A DNA stretch of 22,586 nucleotides. Origin: Clostridia bacterium (lineage in GTDB: Bacteria > Bacillota_A > Clostridia > Oscillospirales > Acutalibacteraceae). Location: the NCBI GenBank assembly GCA_017390825.1, contig JAFPAK010000039.1, positions 1 through 22,586 of the forward strand, read 5' to 3'. Below, piece by piece: positions 15,972 to 22,420 of this stretch. Made by a program: the position numbers and the translations under genes. The notes beneath the pieces are model-generated. The model searched no databases, was not told where the DNA came from, and was given only the letters and a program-made list of their open reading frames with translations. Every line of letters starts with the position of its first letter. Position 1 is the first letter of the stretch.

Positions 15972-17537
15972 ATGAGCATTGTTTTAACCGCTCTTTCATC
16001 AGTTTTGGCAGTTTGCGTATGTATCACGCTTACACGCTGCTTTCATATGCTGCAGCTCAATTCATATTTTAATTCACGCTACTTCGACTATTTAAAGGGT
16101 GAATTTACATTTATATCGGTATGCTCCGCTTTTTTCGGCATTATAACCGCCGTCGCTTGCCTCGTTTCTCCTGTTGCGGCACTGATCATCGGTATGATCG
16201 TGAACGGTGTGAGAATATGGTATACGGTTATCGCACACAAGGGAGCCAAAAAGCGTCTTGTGTTCACTGCAAGAGTTAAGCGTATGTACCTCACTGCTGC
16301 TGTGTTATCACTTATTCTAATATTACTCGGTACGCTTTTCCCATCAGCACAGCTTATTATAATTTGTGTTCAGTGCGTATTCATTATATTCTCTCCGCTA
16401 TTTGCAATGCTGATAAATCTTATCAACGCACCGCTGGAGGGAGCATTCCGGCATTATTACATCAATGACGCCAAAAAAATACTTAAAAATCACAATAAAA
16501 TGACCGTTATCGGTCTTACCGGCAGCTACGGCAAGACTTCAACAAAGCACATCCTTGCCCGTATGCTTTCGGAAAAATACAACGTATGTGCTACTCCCGG
16601 CGGTATAAACACACCGCTTGGCATCGTGCGTGCTATCCGTGAAAATTTAAAGCCTGCCGATGAAGTATTTATCGTTGAAATGGGCGCCAAAAAGCTGTAT
16701 GATATCGATGAAATATGCCGCCTTGTCAATCCTGATACGGGCATCATAACCTCTATCGGACCACAGCATCTTAACACCTTCGGCTCAATAGAGAATGTGC
16801 AGAAAACAAAGTTCGAGCTTGCTGATGCAGTTAAGAAAAACGGTGGAAGAATGTATCTGAATATTGATAGTGAACTTATCGCTGACAAAGCTAAGAACTA
16901 TGATCACATCTCTTATTCAGCAAAATCAGGGGATGTGTATGCAGATAATATCCGATGCACAAAATCAGGTCTTGAATTTGATATCATAGCAAAGAAAAGA
17001 GTTATTCCCGTAAAAGCACCACTGCTTGGTATGCACAATGTATTGAACATTCTTGCGGCAGCCGCTGTTGCAATCGACCTTGGACTTTCAGATACCGATA
17101 TAAAATACGCGGTTTCAAAACTAAAACCAACTGAACACCGTCTGGAATTAAAGCCGTTTGTAGCAGGCTCAGTGCTTATTGACGATGCCTATAATGCTAA
17201 CCCCGAAGGCTCAAAGGAAGCAATGCGTGTTATTGGCAGTTTTGCGCCGATGAAACGCATAGTTGTAACCCCAGGCCTTGTCGAGCTCGGTGAAAAGGAA
17301 TATGAGTGTAACAAGCAGTTAGGCTTTGCTGCCGCCGAAAATGCAGACGAACTGATATTTGTCGGTGAAAAACGCTCTGTTCCACTCGTCGAGGGTGCCA
17401 ACGAATACGGCTTTGACAAAGAACATATGACTGTTGTTAAAACCTTTAAGGACGCATACGGTCTGCTTGTTAATATGTGTGATAAAAATACGGTCGTTAT
17501 TTTTGAAAATGACCTTCCCGATAACTATGCAAAGTAA
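15972..17537 (+). CDS. Membrane-anchored MurF-like Mur ligase
   Basis: 521 residues in two parts. Residues 1-155 form a hydrophobic domain with about four to five helices (roughly 3-20, 46-65, 66-87, 107-125, 126-150), including the motif HMLQLNSYFNSRYFDYL after the first helix. From about 178 a Mur ligase follows: P-loop GLTGSYGKTST at 181-191, NTPLGIVRAI, IVEMGAKKLYDIDEI, GPQHLNTFGSIENVQKTKFEL, the Mur-typical GMHNVLNILAAAAVA, and DDAYNANPEGSKEAM, which resembles MurF. MurF adds D-Ala-D-Ala to UDP-MurNAc-tripeptide, and the D-Ala-D-Ala ligase gene follows after 15 bases. Canonical MurF is soluble and about 450 residues, so the membrane domain is extra, and the GNxNN-type substrate loop differs. 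It is either this organism's MurF or a paralogue; no other murF is visible here. Confidence 0.88.
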   Translation: MSIVLTALSSVLAVCVCITLTRCFHMLQLNSYFNSRYFDYLKGEFTFISVCSAFFGIITAVACLVSPVAALIIGMIVNGVRIWYTVIAHKGAKKRLVFTARVKRMYLTAAVLSLILILLGTLFPSAQLIIICVQCVFIIFSPLFAMLINLINAPLEGAFRHYYINDAKKILKNHNKMTVIGLTGSYGKTSTKHILARMLSEKYNVCATPGGINTPLGIVRAIRENLKPADEVFIVEMGAKKLYDIDEICRLVNPDTGIITSIGPQHLNTFGSIENVQKTKFELADAVKKNGGRMYLNIDSELIADKAKNYDHISYSAKSGDVYADNIRCTKSGLEFDIIAKKRVIPVKAPLLGMHNVLNILAAAAVAIDLGLSDTDIKYAVSKLKPTEHRLELKPFVAGSVLIDDAYNANPEGSKEAMRVIGSFAPMKRIVVTPGLVELGEKEYECNKQLGFAAAENADELIFVGEKRSVPLVEGANEYGFDKEHMTVVKTFKDAYGLLVNMCDKNTVVIFENDLPDNYAK

Positions 17538-17552
17538 TAAAGGAGCAACGAT

Positions 17553-18740
17553 ATGAAGATAAATGTAGGATTTTTCTTCGGCGGCAGAAGCGTTGAGCAT
17601 GAGGTTGCCGTAATTTCTGCAGTTCAGGCAATGACTAATGTTGATCGCCAAAAGTATGATATAACTCCTGTTTATATCACTAAAGACGGCGAAATGTACT
17701 ACTCGGAATGTATGACCGACATCAAGGAATTCAAGGATATTCCGGCATTGTTAAAGAAAAGCCGAGCGGTTTCTCTTGTAAAATCAAACGGTAAGTTTGT
17801 TGTAAAAAGCATTGACGGCGGTGTATTTAAAAAGAATGTCAGCATAAATATTGACATAGCCTTCCCCGTTGTTCACGGCACTAACTGCGAAGACGGATCG
17901 CTTGTCGGTCTTTTTGAATTGCTGGGTATTCCGTATGTTTCCTGCGATGTGCTTTCGGCGGCAGTTGGTATGGATAAGTCAGTTTTTAAATATGTTCTTG
18001 AAAAAAGCGGTATCCCCGTTCTACCGGGCGATGTGTTCTATGCAAAGGAATGGGTAATAAATAAGGACGCTATTATCGAAAAGATTGAAAAGGCTTTTTC
18101 ATATCCGGTCATCATCAAGCCGGCAAACCTCGGATCATCTGTCGGAATTTCATTAGCTACTGATCGTGACGGGCTTATGCGGTCTGTTGATGATGCGCTT
18201 ATCTATGCTGAAAAGATACTTATTGAGCCTGCCGTCACCGCTTTGCGTGAGCTTAATTGCTCTGTTGTGGGTGATAAGGATGAGTGCGAAACTTCCGTTA
18301 TCGAAGAGCCAATGCGTGGTGACGAAGGTATTCTCTCGTTCAATGATAAATATAAGGATGGCGGCGAAAAGGGATCCAAAAGCAGCGGTATGGCTTCGCT
18401 AAAAAGAAAGATCCCTGCTGAGATATCCGAAAGCATTAAAAATGATGTTGAGAAATATTCCAAAGCAGCATTCAAGGCTATCGGCGCTTGTGGTGTTGTA
18501 AGAATAGACTATCTTTATGATACCGATAAGGAAAAGGTATATGTAAATGAGATCAACACCATACCGGGTTCATTGAGCTTCTATCTGTGGGAGCCAAAGG
18601 GTGTTAAGTATAAAGAGCTTATTGACCGTCTTATTGAGCTGGGCTTTAAACGTGAGAGAACAAAACAGAATTTATCCTTCTCATTTGATGCAAACTTACT
18701 CGCTGGCGGCTCAGCATTCGGTACAAAGGGTAAGAAGTAA
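17553..18740 (+). CDS. ddl: D-alanine--D-alanine ligase (divergent clade)
   Basis: An ATP-grasp ligase of 395 residues making D-Ala-D-Ala for peptidoglycan. Visible landmarks: GGRSVEHEVAVISA at 10-23 (E15), HGTNCEDGSLVGLFELLGIPYVS from 108 (usual HGxxGEDG), PANLGSSVGIS at 190-200, and VNEINTIPGS at 331-340. The E-S-Y triad of D-Ala:D-Ala ligases seems kept (E15, S195 or S196, Y267 in DKYKDG), which argues against a vancomycin-type D-Ala:D-Lac enzyme. It is longer than usual (about 310-370). The omega-loop segment is glycine- and lysine-rich (DGGEKGSKSSGMASLKRK), and a 25-residue tail rich in G, S and K (ending FGTKGKK) follows the fold. ATG 17553 has AAAGGAG 7 bases upstream, 15 bases after the MurF-like gene. 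Confidence 0.92.
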   Translation: MKINVGFFFGGRSVEHEVAVISAVQAMTNVDRQKYDITPVYITKDGEMYYSECMTDIKEFKDIPALLKKSRAVSLVKSNGKFVVKSIDGGVFKKNVSINIDIAFPVVHGTNCEDGSLVGLFELLGIPYVSCDVLSAAVGMDKSVFKYVLEKSGIPVLPGDVFYAKEWVINKDAIIEKIEKAFSYPVIIKPANLGSSVGISLATDRDGLMRSVDDALIYAEKILIEPAVTALRELNCSVVGDKDECETSVIEEPMRGDEGILSFNDKYKDGGEKGSKSSGMASLKRKIPAEISESIKNDVEKYSKAAFKAIGACGVVRIDYLYDTDKEKVYVNEINTIPGSLSFYLWEPKGVKYKELIDRLIELGFKRERTKQNLSFSFDANLLAGGSAFGTKGKK

Positions 18741-18781
18741 AATATTCGTTAAGGATATTAAAATAAAAGGAGCGTAAAAAT

Positions 18782-19261
18782 ATGAAAGTTAAAAAATTCA
18801 AGATCGTTGATGAATTCAAAGAATTTATAATGCGCGGTAACGTTATGAACCTTGCAGTCGGCGTTATCATAGGCGGTGCTTTTCAGGCAATCGTAAATTC
18901 ACTTGTAAATGATGTTATCTCGCCTATCATCGGTTGGGTAGGCGGCGCTGATTTCTCAATGTACAGCATTGTGCTTAAAGAGGCTGTCACGGAGAATGGA
19001 CAGGTCATCAAGGAGGCTGTTACTCTTAATTACGGTTCATTCATTAACGCCATTATCAATTTCTTCATTATGGCTGTCATTATATTCATACTTGTTAAAT
19101 GTGTAAACACACTTATGAGTCTCGGCAAAAAGAAAGAAGAACCGGCAGAGGAAGCTGCTCCCACAACAAAGGTATGTCCTTTCTGTAAATCTGAAATTGC
19201 TATTGATGCAACACGTTGCCCGCATTGTACAAGTGAGCTTGCAGAGCAAGCAAAAGAATAA
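18782..19261 (+). CDS. mscL: Large-conductance mechanosensitive channel with C-terminal zinc ribbon
   Basis: MscL opens under membrane tension to release solutes during hypo-osmotic shock. The 159-residue protein has the amphipathic start, MRGNVMNLAVGVIIGGAF at 17-34 in pore helix TM1, the periplasmic loop at about 55-85, TM2 at about 87-107 and a charged linker (GKKKEEPAEEAA). It then adds VCPFCKSEIAIDATRCPHC with cysteines 132, 135, 146 and 149, a rubredoxin-like zinc ribbon replacing the plain helical tail of E. coli MscL (136 residues). The start is ATG at 18782 behind AAAAGGAG, 41 bases after ddl, with a terminator 5 bases past the stop. It is probably the last gene of the typA transcript. 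Confidence 0.95.
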   Translation: MKVKKFKIVDEFKEFIMRGNVMNLAVGVIIGGAFQAIVNSLVNDVISPIIGWVGGADFSMYSIVLKEAVTENGQVIKEAVTLNYGSFINAIINFFIMAVIIFILVKCVNTLMSLGKKKEEPAEEAAPTTKVCPFCKSEIAIDATRCPHCTSELAEQAKE

Positions 19262-19265
19262 TATC

Positions 19266-19302
19266 AATAACCGCTCTTTTGAGCGGTTATTTTTCTGTTT
19301 TT
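19266..19302 (+). terminator. Terminator after mscL
   Basis: AATAACCGCTC and GAGCGGTTATT form an 11-bp stem with a TTTT loop, followed by a T-rich run (TTTCTGTTTTT). Confidence 0.9.
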
Positions 19303-19325
19303 AACAATTTACCTCAAAAAATTTA

Positions 19326-19354
19326 TTGCAATTTAACTAATGATATAATATAAT
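19326..19354 (+). promoter_or_regulatory. Sigma-A promoter of ddh
   Basis: TTGCAA (19326-19331), a 17-base spacer and TATAAT (19349-19354). An overlapping upstream TATAAT at 19344-19349 has an extended TGA. It sits about 60 bases before the ATG, after the mscL terminator. Confidence 0.6.
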
Positions 19355-19415
19355 ATTTTTTAGTTTTTAATGTGAATTAAAGATTATATATCCCTTTTGA
19401 ATGGAGTGTTATTTT

Positions 19416-20399
19416 ATGAAAATCAGAATAGCTATAGCAGGCTACGGTAATCTCGGAAGAGGTGTTGAAAGTGCCGTAAGCCATAGTGACGATATGGAAT
19501 TGGTTGCACTATTTACACGCCGTGATCCCGCATCCATCACCACACGCACAGGCGTCCCCGTGTATGAAATAAGCAAGGCATCAGAAATGAAGGATAAAAT
19601 AGATGTACTTATCCTCTGCGGAGGCAGTGCAAACGATCTTCCGGTGCAGACACCCGAAATGGCACAGTATTTCAATGTTATTGACAGCTTTGATACTCAC
19701 GCTAAAATCCCGGAGCATTTTAATAATGTGGACAAGGTCAGCAAAAAATCAGGCAAGATCAGTATTATCTCCGTCGGTTGGGATCCCGGCATGTTCTCAT
19801 TGAACCGTCTTATCGGTCAAGCAATTTTGCCTAACGGTAAGGATTACACCTTCTGGGGCAAAGGAGTAAGCCAGGGTCATTCCGATGCTATTCGCAGAAT
19901 TGACGGCGTGCTTGATGCAAGACAGTACACTATTCCCGTTGACAAGGCGCTCAGTAGTGTTCGTGCAGGCGAAAATCCTGACCTCACAACAAGACAGAAG
20001 CATACAAGAGAATGCTTTGTAGTTGCCAAGGAAGGAGCTGACCTTAAGAAAATCGAGAATGACATCGTGACAATGCCCAACTATTTCTCTGATTATGACA
20101 CTACTGTTCATTTTATCAGCCAGGAGGAGCTTGACAAAAATCATAAAGGTATTCCCCACGGCGGTATTGTATTCCGCAGCGGCAGCACAGGATTTGATAA
20201 TAGCAACAAACATATTATCGAATATCGCCTTCAGCTTGATTCAAATCCCGAATTTACCGCAAGCGTGCTTACTGCCTACGCAAGAGCGGCTTATCGCTTA
20301 AATAATGAAGGTATGAGCGGCTGTAAGACAGTATTTGATATTGCACCTGCATATTTACATCCCGCATCGGGCGAAGAGTTACGCAAAAATCTTCTTTAA
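19416..20399 (+). CDS. ddh: Meso-diaminopimelate D-dehydrogenase
   Basis: NADPH-dependent reductive amination of tetrahydrodipicolinate straight to meso-DAP, the one-step route to the peptidoglycan cross-linking residue and lysine precursor. The Rossmann motif AGYGNLGRGVESA is at 8-20, then LFTRRDP, the conserved FNVIDSFDTHAKIP, SVGWDPGMFSLNR and GKGVSQGHSDAIRRIDGV, all strongly typical of Ddh. ATG 19416 is chosen because GGAG (19403-19406) lies 9 bases upstream and the resulting 327 residues is close to the family length; an in-frame ATG at 19401 overlaps that ribosome site. It is a single-gene unit with its own promoter, in line with the envelope genes upstream. The downstream end shows no clear terminator before guaA. 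Confidence 0.95.
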   Translation: MKIRIAIAGYGNLGRGVESAVSHSDDMELVALFTRRDPASITTRTGVPVYEISKASEMKDKIDVLILCGGSANDLPVQTPEMAQYFNVIDSFDTHAKIPEHFNNVDKVSKKSGKISIISVGWDPGMFSLNRLIGQAILPNGKDYTFWGKGVSQGHSDAIRRIDGVLDARQYTIPVDKALSSVRAGENPDLTTRQKHTRECFVVAKEGADLKKIENDIVTMPNYFSDYDTTVHFISQEELDKNHKGIPHGGIVFRSGSTGFDNSNKHIIEYRLQLDSNPEFTASVLTAYARAAYRLNNEGMSGCKTVFDIAPAYLHPASGEELRKNLL

Positions 20400-20403
20400 G
20401 TTG

Positions 20404-20432
20404 TTGAAAATAATATTGCAATATGATACAAT
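20404..20432 (+). promoter_or_regulatory. Sigma-A promoter of the GMP synthetase subunit gene
   Basis: TTGAAA (20404-20409), a 17-base spacer and TACAAT (20427-20432) preceded by TGA. The perfect palindrome ATATTGCAATAT (20413-20424) fills much of the spacer. Confidence 0.6.
20413..20424. repeat. Palindrome inside the guaA promoter spacer
   Basis: ATATTGCAATAT is a perfect 12-bp palindrome between the -35 and -10 elements. Its ATTGCAAT core also occurs at 19325-19332 at the ddh promoter. It is a possible operator; chance in AT-rich DNA is not excluded. Confidence 0.3.
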
Positions 20433-20463
20433 AATTTATATATGACAAATGGAGGACGAGAAA

Positions 20464-21444
20464 ATGGATACAAATGTAAGACCGGATTCAATGGAAAGAA
20501 TCACGACCACCGAGCTTGCCAATAAATTTATCGATGAGCAGGTTGCTGCTGTCCGTGAGCAGGTTGGCGATAAGAAGGTATTGCTTGCACTTTCAGGCGG
20601 TGTTGACTCATCGGTAGTTGCTGCACTTCTTATCAAGGCAATCGGCAAACAGCTCGTATGCGTGCATGTTAACCACGGTTTGATGAGAAAAGGCGAAAGC
20701 GAACAGGTTATTGAAGTATTCAAGAACGGACTTGATGCTAACCTAATTTATATAGACGCTACTGACCGTTTCCTTGATCTTTTGGCAGGTGTTGACGAGC
20801 CTGAAAAGAAAAGAAAGATCATAGGCGGCGAGTTTATCAAGGTATTTGATGAGGAAGCACGCAAATTAGAGGGTATTTCCTTCCTTGCACAGGGTACTAT
20901 TTATCCTGACATCATCGAAAGCGACGGCGTAAAGGCACATCACAATGTAGGCGGTCTCCCCGAGGAGATGCAGTTTGAATTGGTTGAGCCCGTTAAGCTT
21001 CTTTTCAAGGACGAAGTAAGAGTAGTCGGCAGAGCACTCGGTCTTCCTGCAAATATGGTTGACCGTCAGCCTTTCCCCGGTCCCGGACTCGGCGTACGCT
21101 GCACAGGTGCTATCACTCGTGATCGTCTGCACGCTCTGCGTGAGGCTGATGCTATCCTTCGTGAGGAGTTTGACAATGCAGGCCTTACCGATAAGGTATG
21201 GCAGTTCTTCACCGTTGTTCCTGATTTCCGTTCAACCGGTGTTCGTGACGGCAAACGCGTGTATGACTGGCCGGTTATCATCCGTGCTGTAAATACTGTT
21301 GATGCTATGTCTGCTACCGTCCCCGAAATAGATTGGGCAGTACTTAAAAAGATCACAGACAGAATTTTAAATGAGGTTGACGGCGTTTGTCGTGTACTTT
21401 ACGATCTCAGCCCCAAAGCACCGGCTACGATCGAGTGGGAATAA
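20464..21444 (+). CDS. guaA: GMP synthetase ATP-pyrophosphatase subunit (no amidotransferase domain)
   Basis: A 326-residue protein corresponding only to the C-terminal two thirds of normal GuaA; it adenylates XMP and accepts ammonia to make GMP. The PP-loop LALSGGVDSSVVAALL begins at about 41, then CVHVNHGLMRKGE, AQGTIYPDIIESDG, KAHHNVGGLPEEM, LFKDEVRVVGRALGLP, QPFPGPGLGVR and the C-terminal YDLSPKAPATIEWE. The class I glutaminase domain (about 190 residues) is absent, and no such gene is in the window. The start ATG 20464 has GGAGG (20451-20455) 8 bases upstream; the ATG at 20449 overlaps that site. The first 25 residues fit a complete protein and not a truncation. Split GuaA is the rule in archaea and uncommon in bacteria; the glutaminase partner would have to be elsewhere. 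Confidence 0.92.
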   Translation: MDTNVRPDSMERITTTELANKFIDEQVAAVREQVGDKKVLLALSGGVDSSVVAALLIKAIGKQLVCVHVNHGLMRKGESEQVIEVFKNGLDANLIYIDATDRFLDLLAGVDEPEKKRKIIGGEFIKVFDEEARKLEGISFLAQGTIYPDIIESDGVKAHHNVGGLPEEMQFELVEPVKLLFKDEVRVVGRALGLPANMVDRQPFPGPGLGVRCTGAITRDRLHALREADAILREEFDNAGLTDKVWQFFTVVPDFRSTGVRDGKRVYDWPVIIRAVNTVDAMSATVPEIDWAVLKKITDRILNEVDGVCRVLYDLSPKAPATIEWE

Positions 21445-21454
21445 AATGAATAAC

Positions 21455-21488
21455 GCCCGAAAGCCTTGAAAATACAGGGCTTTCGGGC
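21455..21488 (+). terminator. Terminator-like hairpin after the GMP synthetase gene
   Basis: GCCCGAAAGCCTT pairs with CAGGGCTTTCGGGC over about 13 bp (one G-U) with an 8-base loop, 10 bases past the stop. The following ATTTATGTAATTT is only moderately T-rich. It marks the right limit of the ordinary chromosomal gene block. Confidence 0.75.
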
Positions 21489-21711
21489 ATTTATGTAATT
21501 TAGAAAAACGCCGCTGCAACACTTTTGCAACGAGCAAGAGAAAAAGCGTGAAAAGGAATGGTTGCAAGTGGTTGTGAATCGGTAAAGCCAAGCGCTTATT
21601 ATGTGTTAAAAAACAATGCTACGCAACGTTGCATATTTGCTACAAAGCGATTCTTGTAGTGTTCAACTCCTTTTTGTATGATGAAAATGCGAAAGCGAAC
21701 AATTACAAGAT
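21489..21711 (+). other. 223-base non-coding leader/spacer before the XRE regulator
   Basis: I see no convincing gene. One frame is open from 21499 to 21585 without a start codon and reads FRKTPLQHFCNEQEKKREK then EWLQVVVNR, which could be a decayed gene end. The motif TTGCAA or its near copies recur (about 21527-21530, 21562-21567), and the perfect palindrome GCAACGTTGC is at 21623-21632. A promoter for the regulator lies at 21654-21682. Confidence 0.4.
21654..21682 (+). promoter_or_regulatory. Sigma-A promoter of the XRE regulator gene
   Basis: TTGTAG (21654-21659), a 17-base spacer and TATGAT (21677-21682), about 45 bases before the ATG. Confidence 0.55.
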
Positions 21712-21726
21712 ATGGAGGAACTTATT

Positions 21727-22335
21727 ATGACAATCGGTGAAAAAATTAAAAACGCAAGAATGGAAAATGGCCTTACCCAAGAGGAACTTGCAAGCAAAAT
21801 GATGGTGTCCCGTCAAGCGATTACAAAATGGGAAGCTGATAAGGGCATACCGGATGTTTCAAACCTCAAATTACTCGCACAACTTTTGAATGTAAGTGTG
21901 GACTATCTGTTGGATGATGGTGGCGAGATTGACATCAACGTTATTCATGAAATGATAGATCTGTCAAAGTATGGAAAAGCAGTCATCAAGAAAAAGCTGA
22001 CGGACAAACTGATGCTTGAAAAGTATCCTGATGCTGAAATAAGAACGCTACTTCCCGAAAAGAAGAAAGATAAAGTGGACAAAGGATTGGACTTTTTTGT
22101 TGATTTCTTTACGCCTTTGTGTGGGCTTAGTGACTTGCGAAACAGCTTAAAATTACTCGGCACAGAGTATTATCTTGTCAACGAAGAAAATCGACAGTTT
22201 TTTGTAGCGGTCAACTATAAAGAAGGATATATGGAAAGCCGTCGAACAGCGGAGTTTCGCAACTCCCGAACAGGAGATAAATTTACCATAGGAGATATTG
22301 TTTTTACCGATTGTGGTAATGTTTTGCCCAAGTAA
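21727..22335 (+). CDS. XRE-family helix-turn-helix transcriptional regulator
   Basis: 202 residues. Residues 3-62 are a Cro/C1-type HTH: IGEKIKNARMENGLTQEELA, then the recognition part MMVSRQAITKWEADKGIPDV and LLAQLLNVSVDYLL. The C-terminal 140 residues hold a basic linker (about 85-118, rich in lysine) and a mixed alpha/beta region with no catalytic motif I recognise, ending RTGDKFTIGDIVFTDCGNVLPK; it resembles sensor or dimerisation regions of single-component regulators in Firmicutes. ATG 21727 is preferred over 21712 because GGAGG (21714-21718) lies 8 bases before it and overlaps the earlier ATG region. It stands alone behind its own promoter. A palindrome-covered promoter 54 bases downstream is a natural candidate target. 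The inducer is unknown. Confidence 0.88.
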   Translation: MTIGEKIKNARMENGLTQEELASKMMVSRQAITKWEADKGIPDVSNLKLLAQLLNVSVDYLLDDGGEIDINVIHEMIDLSKYGKAVIKKKLTDKLMLEKYPDAEIRTLLPEKKKDKVDKGLDFFVDFFTPLCGLSDLRNSLKLLGTEYYLVNEENRQFFVAVNYKEGYMESRRTAEFRNSRTGDKFTIGDIVFTDCGNVLPK

Positions 22336-22388
22336 AATGAACTCCTACAAGTGACAAGACGGATCTGTAACAGTTGGTTTATTGAAAA

Positions 22389-22406
22389 CTCTTGAATTTT
22401 CAAGAG
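22389..22406. promoter_or_regulatory. Candidate operator palindrome over a -35 element
   Basis: CTCTTGAATTTTCAAGAG: perfect 8-bp arms around TT, with the TTGAAT -35 hexamer inside. A repressor bound here would block the promoter. The adjacent XRE regulator is the obvious candidate, by position only. Confidence 0.5.
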
Positions 22407-22420
22407 AAATCACTTATAAT
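22392..22420 (+). promoter_or_regulatory. Sigma-A promoter of a gene beyond the right edge
   Basis: TTGAAT (22392-22397), a 17-base spacer and perfect TATAAT (22415-22420). No coding start is seen in the remaining 166 bases, so the transcript has a long leader or reads a gene outside the window. Confidence 0.7.

Noticed and set aside
17553..18740. Possible vancomycin-resistance-type ligase (D-Ala:D-Lac or D-Ala:D-Ser)
   Set aside because: The residues of the D-Ala:D-Ala triad appear retained and there are no vanH, vanX, vanT or two-component genes beside it.
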